64,000 bases of DNA, taken from positions 186,001 to 250,000 of the forward strand of contig VTFK01000024.1 in NCBI GenBank assembly GCA_009617715.1, given 5' to 3'. The notes under the pieces were generated by a model. That model was not told the DNA's origin and searched no databases. It saw nothing but the letters and a program-made list of their open reading frames with translations. Each line of letters begins with the position of its first letter. Positions within the stretch are counted from its first letter, which is position 1. Made by a program: the position numbers and the translations under genes. This stretch comes from Plectrocnemia conspersa. Lineage: Eukaryota; Arthropoda; Insecta; Trichoptera; Polycentropodidae. This document shows, piece after piece, positions 37,255 to 49,700 of this stretch.

Positions 37255-37560
37255 TTTGTTTTTTCGCTACCCGAATTAATTCATCGGACCTTGGTTGAAT
37301 CGTCTCGACGAGTCTGACCACCCGTAGCAAGGATACAGATAATCTTCCTTGACGATGCGTACAGCGGGTTTGTGAATCCGATTGCAGTCGTACTCTCCAT
37401 CCTTGTAGCTCTGATGGGTGCTCGGTAAACCACCAGGTCCAGAACTCCTGCACCAGATCAAGCATCTGATGATAGCTGCATCCTTTGTAGGCCGAGGCGC
37501 CCTGCTGTGTAAGAGCTGTTAAGGTGTGCCGTTCAAGAGAAGGCCAAGGATCGGGTTCTT
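37255..37560 (-). pseudogene. Probable BEL/Pao-like integrase C-terminal remnant
   Basis: The minus-strand frame of 37642-37232 contains QMLDLVQEFWTWWFTEH and ends RLVETIQPRSDELIRVAKK. A second frame between them supplies KEDYLYPCYGW. The order resembles the integrase tail of BEL/Pao polyproteins (helix with FWxxWxxE, then a basic strand with RVxxV). Assignment is from memory of the pattern, with at least two frameshifts. Confidence 0.45.
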
Positions 37561-37666
37561 GAGAATATATAAAATAAACAAAATATATATAAAAAACACA
37601 AGAAGAAATTAAAACAACACATCCGTTCAACAGACAGAGCAAATCACAAATAAACCAACGTATACA

Positions 37667-37863
37667 TTAGGCCCGGCGTATACACTAGGAGAGAGTCCCA
37701 ACGTCAACCCTTTGATGTTACTGCGAGAAGTCCGAACCGCAACCAAGGCCAACCGCTTCATTGGTTCTGATTTGCCTACCGTACACACTTAACAAATCTC
37801 GGCCAACGAAGCGGTTGATTGTCGTTCGTTGGCTGAGATTTGCTCGGTGTGTATGCGGCTTAA
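37667..37863. mobile_element. Hairpin MITE
   Basis: The ends TTAGGCCCGGCGTATACAC and GTGTGTATGCGGCTTAA (right) are roughly inverted. Internally, 37784-37815 and 37826-37856 form a long hairpin containing CAAATCTCGGCCAACGAA and TTCGTTGGCTGAGATTTG, with one mismatch. It is non-coding, and the superfamily is undetermined. Confidence 0.5.
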
Positions 37864-38599
37864 GACAAACCTTCTCATGCTAGTTAATGTCACACGTGTA
37901 AGAAAGATGCACTACTTACTATTTTTCAAGGGGAGAAGTTAAACATACCTGAATTCACCGTGAAGGCGGTACTCTTTATTGCCAATCAAATTGGTGATAA
38001 TAATTTATATTTGTATATTTATTCTACGTTTTCTGTTCTAGCTTTTTTTTTATTATTACTATAGTAAAATGAGCAAAAGGAACAAGTATAGTTTAATATT
38101 GTATAATATATAGCCCTTATATTAGGTGATTTCAAAAGCAACCACTTTCACCATTTGCGCATTAAATGGACAACTAAATACAAATAGCTTGCGAAATACA
38201 ACAAATAATTAATTTTTTCATCACATCTCGTATGTTGAATACATACTTTTGTCTTTATATGAGAAGTTAAAATCGACAAAGAAAAGTAACGAGTCGGTTT
38301 AATAACTTACATTACTATTAATTTGATTTAAAAACCTACTATTTAATTGTAATTTTTGAATTAATAATACGAGTGGTATTACTAATGTGATAAAAGATAA
38401 ATGTTTATAATAAAGCAATAAACATTTCCAACTACATTAAATCACCATAAATCGTTTTTTAATAAATATTATTGATATGGATTAAATATTGTATTTTTTT
38501 AATAAATATATAGATTTTGTGCTTTTTAAATGCAAATGTAAGCTTTGAATGTATTTTATAAATCTAGTTTAATTATTCATAAAAATTATTTCAATGCCC

Positions 38600-38720
38600 A
38601 ATAGAAAGTGTATTTAGACCGTCCGAGAAGAGTATTCGAGTCGTTCAAGTCTGACGTGAGCGTTGCCGCCCCATTCGCCAGACCCAGTTTTGCTTCGTTA
38701 TTTCGCCGGTTTCTCGTTGC
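38600..38720 (+). promoter_or_regulatory. Candidate non-coding first exon of the MARVEL gene
   Basis: A GC-richer block ends at GTTGC followed by GTGAGT (38721), a good splice donor. The acceptor TTTTCAG at 38834-38840 leads into the exon with the start codon. Confidence 0.45.
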
Positions 38721-38847
38721 GTGAGTCTATAACGCCACCAATTCGTAAAGAATTAATCTTGCATCCGTTTTGAATATCATTATAGACCGTCCGACTGGGA
38801 TAAACCAATAAATCGATACCTAACTGATTCATGTTTTCAGTGCCGTC

Positions 38848-40420
38848 ATGACTGATCAAGGCTTTCCCGCTTTACACACGACTTCCACCAGCGCCACTCA
38901 CAATACGAACATAAGATTCGACCCCAACTACATTAAAACCCTACCGGGGATGCTAAAGATTACACAAATCGTAAGAAAGTTGGACATATTCCCATGTAGA
39001 ACGATCAATTAAAGAGCGATTGTCGATTTTAGATATTGAATCTGATCGGATTCATTTGCATCGAAGTATCCGGCTTCAGCTATCATTCGCGCGGATCGTG
39101 GTTTAATACAGTAGCAATGGGAGGCTTTTGGTTTACAGCTATAATGTTAGCCTTGTTCCTGTTTCATGTTATTGAAAAGTTTTATAAGATTCCTTGGGTG
39201 AAGGTTGAGTTTGGTTTCTGTGCTCTGTGGACGTTCTGCTATCTGATTGCGGCGTGTCTAGCTGCAACTTTCGACATTGAAGCCTTTCGCGCTGCTGCTG
39301 TAAGTTTAATTTACATATAAAACTAATTAGTATTGATTCGTATATAACCATATTTATTAATTCTAATTTCTAAAAAAATAAGAAATTAAATTAATTTTTT
39401 TTTTTTATCAATTTTGTGTTTTTGATCAATTTTGTATGAGAGGTTCAATAAATTAATATTGTACGGACTAATTGCATAATAAGCAAAGTTAGGGATACCG
39501 ACCATACATAATTGTGTTGTCTGTTGCTATGAATGAGTTCTTTCCATGCTTATAAATAAGGACAATATATATTATTTATGACGCGACAATAGTTTTATAT
39601 CTTAATCAGTATTTATTACTTACTATATATTTTAAAAGCGTTGGAAAATGTCCTATCGTAATCAAGTGACCATAATTTTTGATTATTATTATTGTTTCAA
39701 AAAACAGTTTCTAAAATAGTAACATTTTTAAGTAAAATATTAGGAATGCAATGGTAAACTGTACAATATTTATACTCGTGGGAGCATAAATCTGAGATAT
39801 TTAACATCTTAGTGGAAGGTGGTTTAAATAATGTCATACTTAAACCTGGTAAAAATTGTCTATATAAATAGTTTTATTAGAGCGAAATCATTACTGATTA
39901 AAATAAGCAAATTAGTAATCTTAAATTAATTTTTCCACGGCATTTGTTGTAAAAAAGTACTGTACCTCATCATTTGTAAAGTGTGACATGATGGCTTACT
40001 CTACTGATTGCCAATACAACTTTACCAATATAACTTTATATAATTAAAATCTAGGGTACAACCAAAACTTTCAATAATGAAATAATCAAAATATTCAATT
40101 CAAAAGATCGTCTATGTGAGGATAGTGATGGAAGAATAACAAACACATTTTTTTTAGAAATTAAAATAAACATGGTTCTATAAGAATTTATATCAGCTAA
40201 ACTGTTTCTTGATTTTTTGAAAAATATAATTTCAGTGATCATAATTTATTCTATATATGTGATTTTAATATGTTTATTACTGTTTCAGTTCTTCGGATTC
40301 TGTGCTATGATCGTGTATGGATATGATGCATTCTTAAAATTCAAGGATATAAGAGCGGGAAGACTGGAGCAAGGTGGAAAAGTGGTCAGCCATGAGACGA
40401 CGAGTCCAGTGACAGCTTAA
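38848..40420 (+). CDS. MARVEL-domain tetraspan membrane protein, CMTM-like
   Basis: The coding exons 38848-38970, 39033-39299 and 40289-40420 join in phase 0 and give 173 residues. After a polar N-terminus of about 35 residues there are four hydrophobic segments (about 42-55, 64-88, 96-120 and 125-145). A short charged tail ends in TSPVTA. LPGMLKITQI before the first helix and the tight four-helix layout fit the MARVEL domain of CKLF-like proteins (CMTM4/6/8 type). These proteins act in vesicle trafficking and in stabilising surface proteins. The insect role is not known to me. An orthologue name cannot be fixed without a tree. Confidence 0.8.
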
Positions 40421-41605
40421 TTATGTTAACACATCAATGTTGTTTTATTATAATTTTAATTAATTTTATTATTATTTTAATTATTGAACATCGAAAACTT
40501 AATTCTCAAACTTTGTGGTACAATTAGTGCCAAATAATTTAATATCTATTTTTAGATCTGTAAAAGTGTTCATGTATTGTATATTTTGTTGTGTACTGTA
40601 TCATGTTACTGACATGTGTCCTTTTAACTTTTGATAATAATGAAAATTTTACTCTGAACTTGGATACTTATTTATCATGTTCATAATTCAATATTGTCTA
40701 AACTTAGTGTTTTAATTACTTATATTTAAATTTGTTGCTCAATAATGTTTATCGTATAGAATGTTCAAAAAATTAATTCGACTTGTTATAAAAATGGATT
40801 GTTAGTGTTACTGTTGTTGATTTATAATTTCAATTATTGCATTTAAGTTATATAGATTGCTAGCATTACTTATATTTTATATATATTTATTGATTAAAAA
40901 TAAGATATTTATAACCATTACATATATTATATTTAATGTTGTATTATCTATTATGAATTAATCATCACATATTTTTGATTGCTCCTATTTACCCGTACAC
41001 AAAGTACAGCACTTTTTAATATATCAACTTTATCAAGTATTAAAATATTATTAACGTTTCACATTATATTGATGTTACCTTGTAGTTGTACAATTTTACA
41101 AAGTTCAAATGCATATTATCTGATTACCAAAAAAAATCATTCGTAAGTCACCAAATATCACATTACTAAGTGTACTTATTTAAACTTAATCTTGATCACC
41201 ATTGATGTTGTAAATGAATCAAAAAAATACACGTTTACGGTATCCGGGCCCAAATTGTGAATGGTATATATTTTATATGTGTGTATTTATTATGAATGTA
41301 TCAACATTTATATTGCATTATTGACTGTTCTACATTTAATAAAATGTGTAATGAAAATGATTTTTCTTTCAATACAAGTGTGCGTCAAATGAAAACATTT
41401 AATATTTCTTATCTACCTAGAAGCTCAATACTAGTTTCTGGATTTTAAAATGAATTCCTATTACCACCGAGTGATACTCTGAAGTTCACATCGCTTTGAT
41501 TTGATTGTGGGTTGAACATGATTCTTAAAGAGCTCTGTATATATCGTATTGCTAATAGTGATCATCATGGATATTTTTTTTTAAATATCGTTGTTTTAAT
41601 TTCAG
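40421..41605. other. 3' UTR and intergenic DNA after the MARVEL gene
   Basis: AT-rich, with no gene seen. AATAAA at 41338-41343 is a plausible poly(A) signal and would give a long 3' UTR of about 0.9 kb. Confidence 0.45.
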
Positions 41606-41708
41606 ATTTTCAAGGATATATGTCAACGGGATAAATGGAAGACTACCATTGATCACTCCTAACGATAGAAGCACAATTTGTTCAAAACATTTTTCATTAG
41701 ATTTGTAG
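41606..41708 (+). pseudogene. THAP zinc-finger remnant
   Basis: After a splice-acceptor-like TTTCAG, the frame reads NGINGRLPLITPNDRSTIC then SKHFSLDL and a stop. The CSKHF with its spacing is the Cys-x2-His end of a THAP domain. Such fragments come from P-element-like transposases or THAP genes. No other half is seen nearby. Confidence 0.5.
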
Positions 41709-41895
41709 CGACCACACACAGATGACCATGTTTGAAAGGGCCACTGTCTCAAACCCTTAACTCGTGTTAATGACTATGACCAAAAACGATCATTTAATAA
41801 CAATGAAGACAAACAATATAATAGCGTAAAGGATTTGGGGACCGCACATAACACAAATTCACAGTAAATATTCTCCATCGTTAAGAGAATCCCTT

Positions 41896-42463
41896 TGTGG
41901 CGAAATGGCCATGGATATCATAAATCACCGCATCCGTGACATTTACGAAAAATGTAATACGACTGGACGAACAAGCGTCGCTTTCTAAAGGCGTAGACTT
42001 ATTTCGCGTTCTACGAAGTGACTGCAGCGATTGGCTGGAAGATCGCTGCACATATGCGATTGGCCAGCAAGCCATATAGCCCTAAATTATATAAGCCCGG
42101 ACTCCGATGAGGAGAGACAGACAGTCAGAGAGTAAGACAATTACCCAATCAGAGTCACCAGCAGACGCGCCCCAACCAACAAACGCGAAGAGATGACCTG
42201 TAATTCTCGAACGACCATCGCCGCAAGAAGAATTACCTCCTGACACTCGCTGCAGGCAGCCACAGGAACCCTGAGAATCATCTACGAGCATCATCACCTG
42301 CCTAAGTTTCACCACCGTTTGGAGGAAACGTTTCGCCGAAAATCGTCCGTCGCATTCATGTAAATATTGCAATATAAAGTCTTACTAGATTCACATTGAG
42401 TCTTATTGTCCACGAGGTCAATCACCCCTAGGGCAATAACCCCTAAAGATTTATTTTACACTA
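41896..42463 (+). mobile_element. Probable solo LTR
   Basis: A non-coding, GC-richer block begins TGTGGCGAAATGG. It contains a TATA-type core promoter (TTATATAAGCCCGG at about 42088) and a late AATATAAAG (about 42370), and it ends near TTTATTTTACA. This is the promoter-then-poly(A) layout of an LTR. No internal retroelement sequence flanks it. A clear target duplication was not found, so the ends are uncertain. Confidence 0.5.
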
Positions 42464-45400
42464 CAAAAAACAGTTTTTGAAAAATTAAAAAACATGCAGT
42501 ACCTTAATTTACCATCGAATAATACAAATAAAGATTTTGTGTCCTTGGCAATGGACTTAGATACTATTTCAGAACCTCGGGAAATAAGTTTACAAGATAT
42601 CCCAATATAAAGCTCGAATGCCTTCAACAAACAAAAAGATGGATTAAGAAAAATACTGACCTTAAAAATCTATAGTTAAAATAATAGAATGTGAAACTTG
42701 CTGTGATGATTTATTTTCTATAAAAACAATAGTATTCTTAGTTGTTCATTAATCAACTTAAAAATAATGGAGGTTTATTATTCCCATCAGAAGATGTCAA
42801 TTCGTATTTTTATAAAATTTACATAAAACGTATTATTGTTAAGTTTAACTATAGTTAATTCAGTGGCAAAATTAAATAAAACCAAATTGTCAATTTGGTA
42901 TTAAAATCTTTCATGGGCATATATATCTTTCAAGATCTACATGACCATATGTTTAGCCAATTTCTATTGGAAAACCATTTAATACAATGAATTAAAGTAA
43001 TTTCTGAAAAATATTTAGATGTTAGAATATATTTTATAACAAAAACTTTTATAAATATCGAAAGTAAACATAAAAATTATAATAAACTAATCCATTTTAA
43101 AGGTCAGTAATTTTGGAAAGATAATTATTGTATGTGAGATATTTACATTTAGTGTATAAATCGTATATATATATATATATACTGACAAAAGTCACTAACT
43201 ACAGTTTTTATAAAATTGACACCTACAAAAAATATAATTGTTGTCAGAAAAGAATCTTTATCTACTACACACCAGCAGCTTGCTTTCGAAAAATCACTTA
43301 TATAGATATTTAACAAAATCATTTTCAAAGACTTTTTTAAAATTGGTATATCTCAGTAATGGGTTTTTGCAATTAGTGACTTTTGTCAGTACATAGATGG
43401 TATATTTATTAAGATATTGTATTTAACTTTGGCAGTTTACTTTGCAGTTCTTTCTGTCATTACTAATAAATCCTGCGGATTTTAATATATAATATTCTAC
43501 TGAAAAAAAAATTTAAATTGTATTTTATTCTTTTATTTATTTATTTATATAAAGAAACCTAGCTGATGTTATCAAACAAAAGACGTTAGTGCATCGGAAA
43601 CGAAATAAATCTACAATAATATATAATTATATTATGTTTTCGGAATTCAATATTATGTAAGTTACGTTTGTTTATTTTAATTTTAAAATAATTATAATAA
43701 CGACAACTCTTATTTAAGAAATTTTCTCTTAAAAAATTGTGTATGTATGATGATACGGCTTCTATTTTTATATGCGTTTTTGTGCAGAACGGCCATTCTG
43801 GTTTATTCCCTGTTCTGTGTCTGCTACCCATTTTTATTCAATTTAATTTTTATTCGTTAAAAATATTTTTGTCACACAAGCGAATAAAATTATTTTGATA
43901 TATATAGTGAAACATTTAAGGGGCATTTCTTATGGAACCATCTGGATTTTATTGTGTCGTGCAGCGAGAAATTTATGTATTTTGAAAAATCCTTACTTCT
44001 TGTAAGTCAAACGTACCGTCGTTTGGAACGCTCGGTAATGTTTGTTTTAAATAAACCCCTCTTAAACCTAAAAGACTAATGGCTTAAACATGCTAAGAAT
44101 TTATTCTTACAAAGTATATTGAATATTTTTTTTTACTAAGATTTATAGTCGTTTTCATACTTTTTACGTTTAATGTGTATTAAACTGCATTTTTTCTACA
44201 AAGTTGCAATAGCATGATTTATACGTAGAAAGAAAAACGATACCTTATAAGAAACATCTTATGACACGTTTGAAATCGGCGTTTACATAAAAACGAGTTT
44301 TTTTGTGTCACAAATTTTGTTGTAGTGTTTTAATAATGTTGCAGTTTTATAATTTATGATTAAAAAGTCAACATTGCGTGTAAATATTTGAAGAATCATG
44401 CGTCATTTTGGATAGCCTGAAAAGCAACGCGTGTGAATTGCTTTCGTAAGAATTGATAAAATGTAGTAGTAATTGAATCAAGGCTAACGGCTGAAAATTA
44501 ACTAGAAATTTAGTTTTTATCGTTACATTGTCCGATACGACATTAACATTTTCAATTTTAAAAGTAGTAGTAGGGTCATTTAAGATTGTATTTTAACTAA
44601 TAATTGTTAATTACATATTAACTTGTGATATAAAAGTAACTTAAATCTTGTTTTATATTTATAAATATTTGTTTATAGTTTACTTAAATTTGCATTGAAA
44701 CGATAGACACATTGAGTTAACTTTCAAAGCAACTCGTAATAAATAATTATTAAACTTACACAATTGACATTATTTTATCAGTTGCTCTTTTTAACAATGG
44801 ATATTTCATAATTTAGTCTTAATTGAAGTACAGGTTAATCTATGGACACTTAGTTGTCTGTATTGCTTAATTTTTTTACAAAATATGTAATATCTTACAG
44901 AAATTTAGAAAAATGCTTTTGGTAAGATCCACTTGTATGATAATTTAAAAATATCATAGTATGATTATAATAGCTAATTACGTTGTTCTAGATTTTATAG
45001 GACATTATAATGAAACTAGTTTTTCTTAAATAGGGTTAATATGTCAATACAATAAAATTGCATTGAATTCTAAAATCACTTAGAAATACTGTTTTTTATT
45101 GTATCTTAATCAGAAATCCTTAATACTCTTTTTATTTAATAAATAAATGTTATCCAATAAAATAACATTACATTTGAAGCTGTGTAGTGAAAAAGTTTTA
45201 CTCATTTTTCTTCGGATAAATCTACCTGATATGTATTGTTAAAATTAAATAAAATTAAAAGGTAAACATGTCTGCGTTTACATTTATATAGTTTTAGCAC
45301 CGAGTGGTGTAAATTTGCATACCTAATTATAAATGTATATCAATATATACTCTAGAAAAATAGTTTTCGTGAAGTAGTCCTCGAAGGGTTAGTGTTTTGT

Positions 45401-46600
45401 CAAGTACAAAACATTTTATATATTTCGTGCTAGCGGTTTTGACGAACAGTAAACGGGTTTATTTAGATTAAATTTTATATAATCTGCTATAACGCTGCTA
45501 TATTTAGGCGCGTGTTTATTAAGCAAAAATAAATGATTACTTTCGAATTAAAATAAATAATTTAAAAAAATGGTTAAAATTTTAAACTTGTATTGTTCAT
45601 CTATTAAAATTATTTTATCGATGGTGAGTCTGTGAGTTTAGTGATACATAATTAATTATATCTTAAACTCGTTTTTTATTTTTATTTCTTAAATAAATAC
45701 AATGGCAACTTAAGTTGTTATTAGAATAGCTAATGTGGTTAAATTAAATATATTATATAATTTATGATTTTGGCATGCCGAAAAAAATACAGTATCATTT
45801 TACAATTTTTGTATCTGTACAAAAAAAATTTTGATCTACAAAGAAAAAAATTAAGCCATATTTAAAAAAAATCCTTTCATAGTGAACGACTTTTTTTTTG
45901 AGCAAACCTCAAACAATTCAGAACAATGAGAGCATTTCAATTCCTAATTTAAATGAAGCCAAAGAAGATCTTTCATATTAAACTTTTTTTAAGTATGTGT
46001 TAAGAACAAACTTTGTTCTCAAAAATTAGTGAAAACTTTATTTAACTTGATATACAAATTACAAGACTTAAATCTCAATAAAATCAATATGATATTTATT
46101 TTTTTCTGTTTTAATCATTCAAATGTAAATCAAAATATTTACAATACATGTAGTAATGTTAAGAGATAATTGAACAACAATGTTAGCGATGATCTGCAGA
46201 TCGCTATGATGGACTTAGGTTCTCAGTGTTACTATAGAATGATGCAAGTATTTGCATTGACTGATAATGGATATCAAGTTTTTTATTTGTATGTTTTTTT
46301 TATGTGGAGATAAATGATAATGGTCAATAGGATGTATTATATTTTATTACTGCTACTTATATTTATTATATTAGCAATATTTGTTTCCTATTAAAGCAAC
46401 ACTAATTTTTTCAAGCATATATCTATCTAAAATTATTCAAAATATTTCAAGTTGCGTTCTTCTGCCTGATAAATTAGTTCATCCGAGAATCTAACGAATT
46501 TGCCCTAGATATACATCCCACTTTATTTTTTGCTCTCGTTGGATTAGCAAGTATTCTGCGCACTCTTGGCCCACCAATAAATTCGGAAGTATAGTAAAAA
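42464..46600. other. Gene-poor AT-rich intergenic region
   Basis: Apart from the mariner-like MITE at 43182-43389 and the AT microsatellite just before it, I see no gene or recognisable element. The last few hundred bases should hold the promoter of the dehydrogenase gene. Confidence 0.5.
43182..43389. mobile_element. Mariner/Tc1-like MITE
   Basis: A 208-bp element has perfect 17-bp terminal inverted repeats CTGACAAAAGTCACTAA (43182-43198 and complement at 43373-43389) and is flanked by TA on both sides. It has no transposase. Confidence 0.75.
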
Positions 46601-46789
46601 TGTTAACAAAAACAACAGCGATTCGCTTCGCTGCAATCGGTGAAAGTGCGCAATCGGCAGAAGGTTGCCAGTGGCAGAGACAGATGGAAAACGCAACACT
46701 CCAGTAGTGCCGGTCGATTGTCCGCCGGTGACAGCCGCCTCTGCTAACTATGGTCTAAAACAGACGTCTGTTATCATTCGTTATCGAAC
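46600..46789 (+). promoter_or_regulatory. 5' UTR / promoter of the dehydrogenase gene
   Basis: A GC-rich island in AT-rich DNA lies directly upstream of the ATG at 46790. The transcription start cannot be fixed. Confidence 0.5.
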
Positions 46790-49700
46790 ATGTTTTGGCT
46801 ACTGGTCGTGGCTCTCGTGGTCATAGGAGTGCTGGCTCTCCTGTCGAAGCTGGGAGATCCTCTGTGGTCCATTGCTCAAATATCCAGGGCTTATCTCACG
46901 CCGTTCTTCCAGCCGACTGAAGATCAGAGCTTGCAGAAGAAGTTCGGATCGTGGGCTGGTGAGTTTCATTACTTTTACTGAAAACTAAAAAATGTATATG
47001 TAATAACTTTACAAAAAATAATAGATAATTTTTATATTATTTTATTTTTAACTTTAAAGATAGGCACATTTATAAAATGATGATAAAGCCTAATCTAATC
47101 ATTATTTGTATGTACTATTAAAAATGCGCTGGCATCTACACTATTTACATGAATAGCATACAATCAATTTTAGATGTTTATTTTTATTCGAGGAATTTAA
47201 ATCAAGCTGTGTATTGATTTTTATTCATAAATGTATTTTTAATGAAAAAGTTCGTTTGGTGTTTCATGACGTTTAATTTTTTACATAGTAACTAATAGTA
47301 TAGCTTTATATTATATTCAAGGAAGTAGAAATCAAGGAGATAAATATATCTATTATATGTATGTTACATATAAATACATAAATAGAGTTGTAAATAATGT
47401 TTTTTATTGGAAATGCCACCAACTATACTTTTTTATATATAGTTGAACTAATTTGTTGTTTTTTTCATGAACGAAAAAAAGTAATTTTATACAATTCATG
47501 TTATTACAATTAATTTCGTACATATTATATATTAATTTTATTCACTTCTAAAGGAAATAAACAAATTATCTTTTTATTTTTTTTAACTTGAGTTTATTAG
47601 AAAATGTTGTTGACTTCTTAAATTTTTGCTGTATAATTATTTTTAATAGAGTCGCGATTTTTAATATTTTTGATGTCCGCCATTTTGAAACAATATGGCG
47701 GACCATGCTGAATTACGAACTTAACGAGATATTTACAATGCAAAATTATAGTGTCCTCAAAAACCATAAATTTTTTGACCCATATATCTTTATTTATTAA
47801 GATTTTTACGTCCATATGTTTTAATTAATTTTGAATAGCCGCCATTTTTAAACAATATGGGAGATCAAAGCTATATAACTAACTTAGTTTAAATATTTAC
47901 AAAGACTATTTTTAATATATATTTCACGACGCTATATCTTACAAAAAACAGTTAATTCCTTACAAATAAAAATAAAAAAATGTTTAAAAAACATTTATTT
48001 TAATTTTTATTATAGAATATTTTCGACTTCTACATTTTTTTCTCTAGATTTTTTATTTTTATCTTTTCGAATAGCCATCATTTTAAAACAATATGGCGGA
48101 TTCAGTTAAATTACTAACTTAGTTGATATGTTTACAAGAACTATTTTTAAGAAATGTTTCATGACATTATATTCTTCATAACCAGTGATGTATTGATAAA
48201 AAAAATTAGTGCCGGAGTGCTGAACTTACGCCCCCCAATTTTTATTCGTGTATTTTTTTAAATAGCCAATATTGATATTTCAAAATATTAAAATATTTTT
48301 TTAAGAATAAAAAACTTACTTAAAAAACATTTCAGTAATGTATTATAAAAATTTTCTAATATAATATGTGTATTTTAATTATCCTGTTTCATGATTGCTA
48401 CACACTATGTTATCAAGGAATCACTGATAACTAATCATTCTTCACATTTGTTTTCGCAAATAAAGTTTAATAAATTAATCTAATTTGTTTGACAGATGTT
48501 ATTTATATTTTACCGAAGTTCGCGATCTTATGTCAACCGAGGTTGCACTCCCCTAATTACGGTCGATACATTCTGTCAAAATTCAAAAGAAAAGACAATC
48601 GGCTGCAAAAGTGTTTGTATGTCACAGAAGAGAGACTCTGTGTTGTATGTTTATGACTTTGTTCAAACAACCTATTGAATTGGACTGCCTATTGTTACTT
48701 TGATTCTTTTGTGTTACACGGGCGCAGATTAGAACATTTTTTTTCAGTTTTGATTTTGTTGTGAAATTTCCGGTACGTTTTAAAAATTTGGAGATTTATA
48801 AAATGTACAGGAGCGCGCTCCTGTCTATTTTTAGAAAAAATATTCCAATATATAATTAACAAAATTAATTTCCAATACTTTCACATACAGTTCAACAATT
48901 ATGTATGATTGTATTAAGTTGGGTTAAAAATCAATGTAATACTTTATTTTGTTTCTGAGATTTTACTCATAATTAGTTATTATTATCTGTTTTATTTAGT
49001 ATAGCTATAGAATATTGTATACATAAAATGGATTTAATTTAATATATATTAAATAGATTAAAAATATTACCAAAGTATTTTAAACGAATTACCCTCGTTA
49101 ATACTTCTAAAGGAACGCGAAGTAATCTCTGTTTCTCAAAACTCATGACTAAGTTATACGAATAGCATTGTTATATGTATTTATTTTAAATGTTTAGTTG
49201 AAATAAGTTAGGCGTTAACTTAATGCATTATAACTAAGTATTTATCCGTGAAATAAAGAAAATCTAGGAAAACCTAATCTGTGATAATCGACCAGAATTA
49301 AAATTATATAATAATAACTAATTTTGATCTTCCAGACACGATAGAAATTAAAAATAAACTTATATCCATATATGATTCAAACCTAGGTCTTTCAAGTATT
49401 TCTGTATTACTTTTTATGTACCTTTTCTAAGCTTTAACTATCTTGCATATATTGTAATTCAAGGATTCGTTTTGCACATTAATATTTGTTGATGCGCGTC
49501 TGAAAGGGAACTAAAATTAAGGTGAACATACTGATAAGATACATTAACTGATTTAACCAGTTAATATATTTAAAAATAATAACAATAAAATTATTTCCAT
49601 TAATACATATTTTTCTACAGTATATCTAGTATTATTCAAATACATTTATAATAGTTATAGTCAAAATATTAGAATACCCTGTATACATTTATATTTAAAA

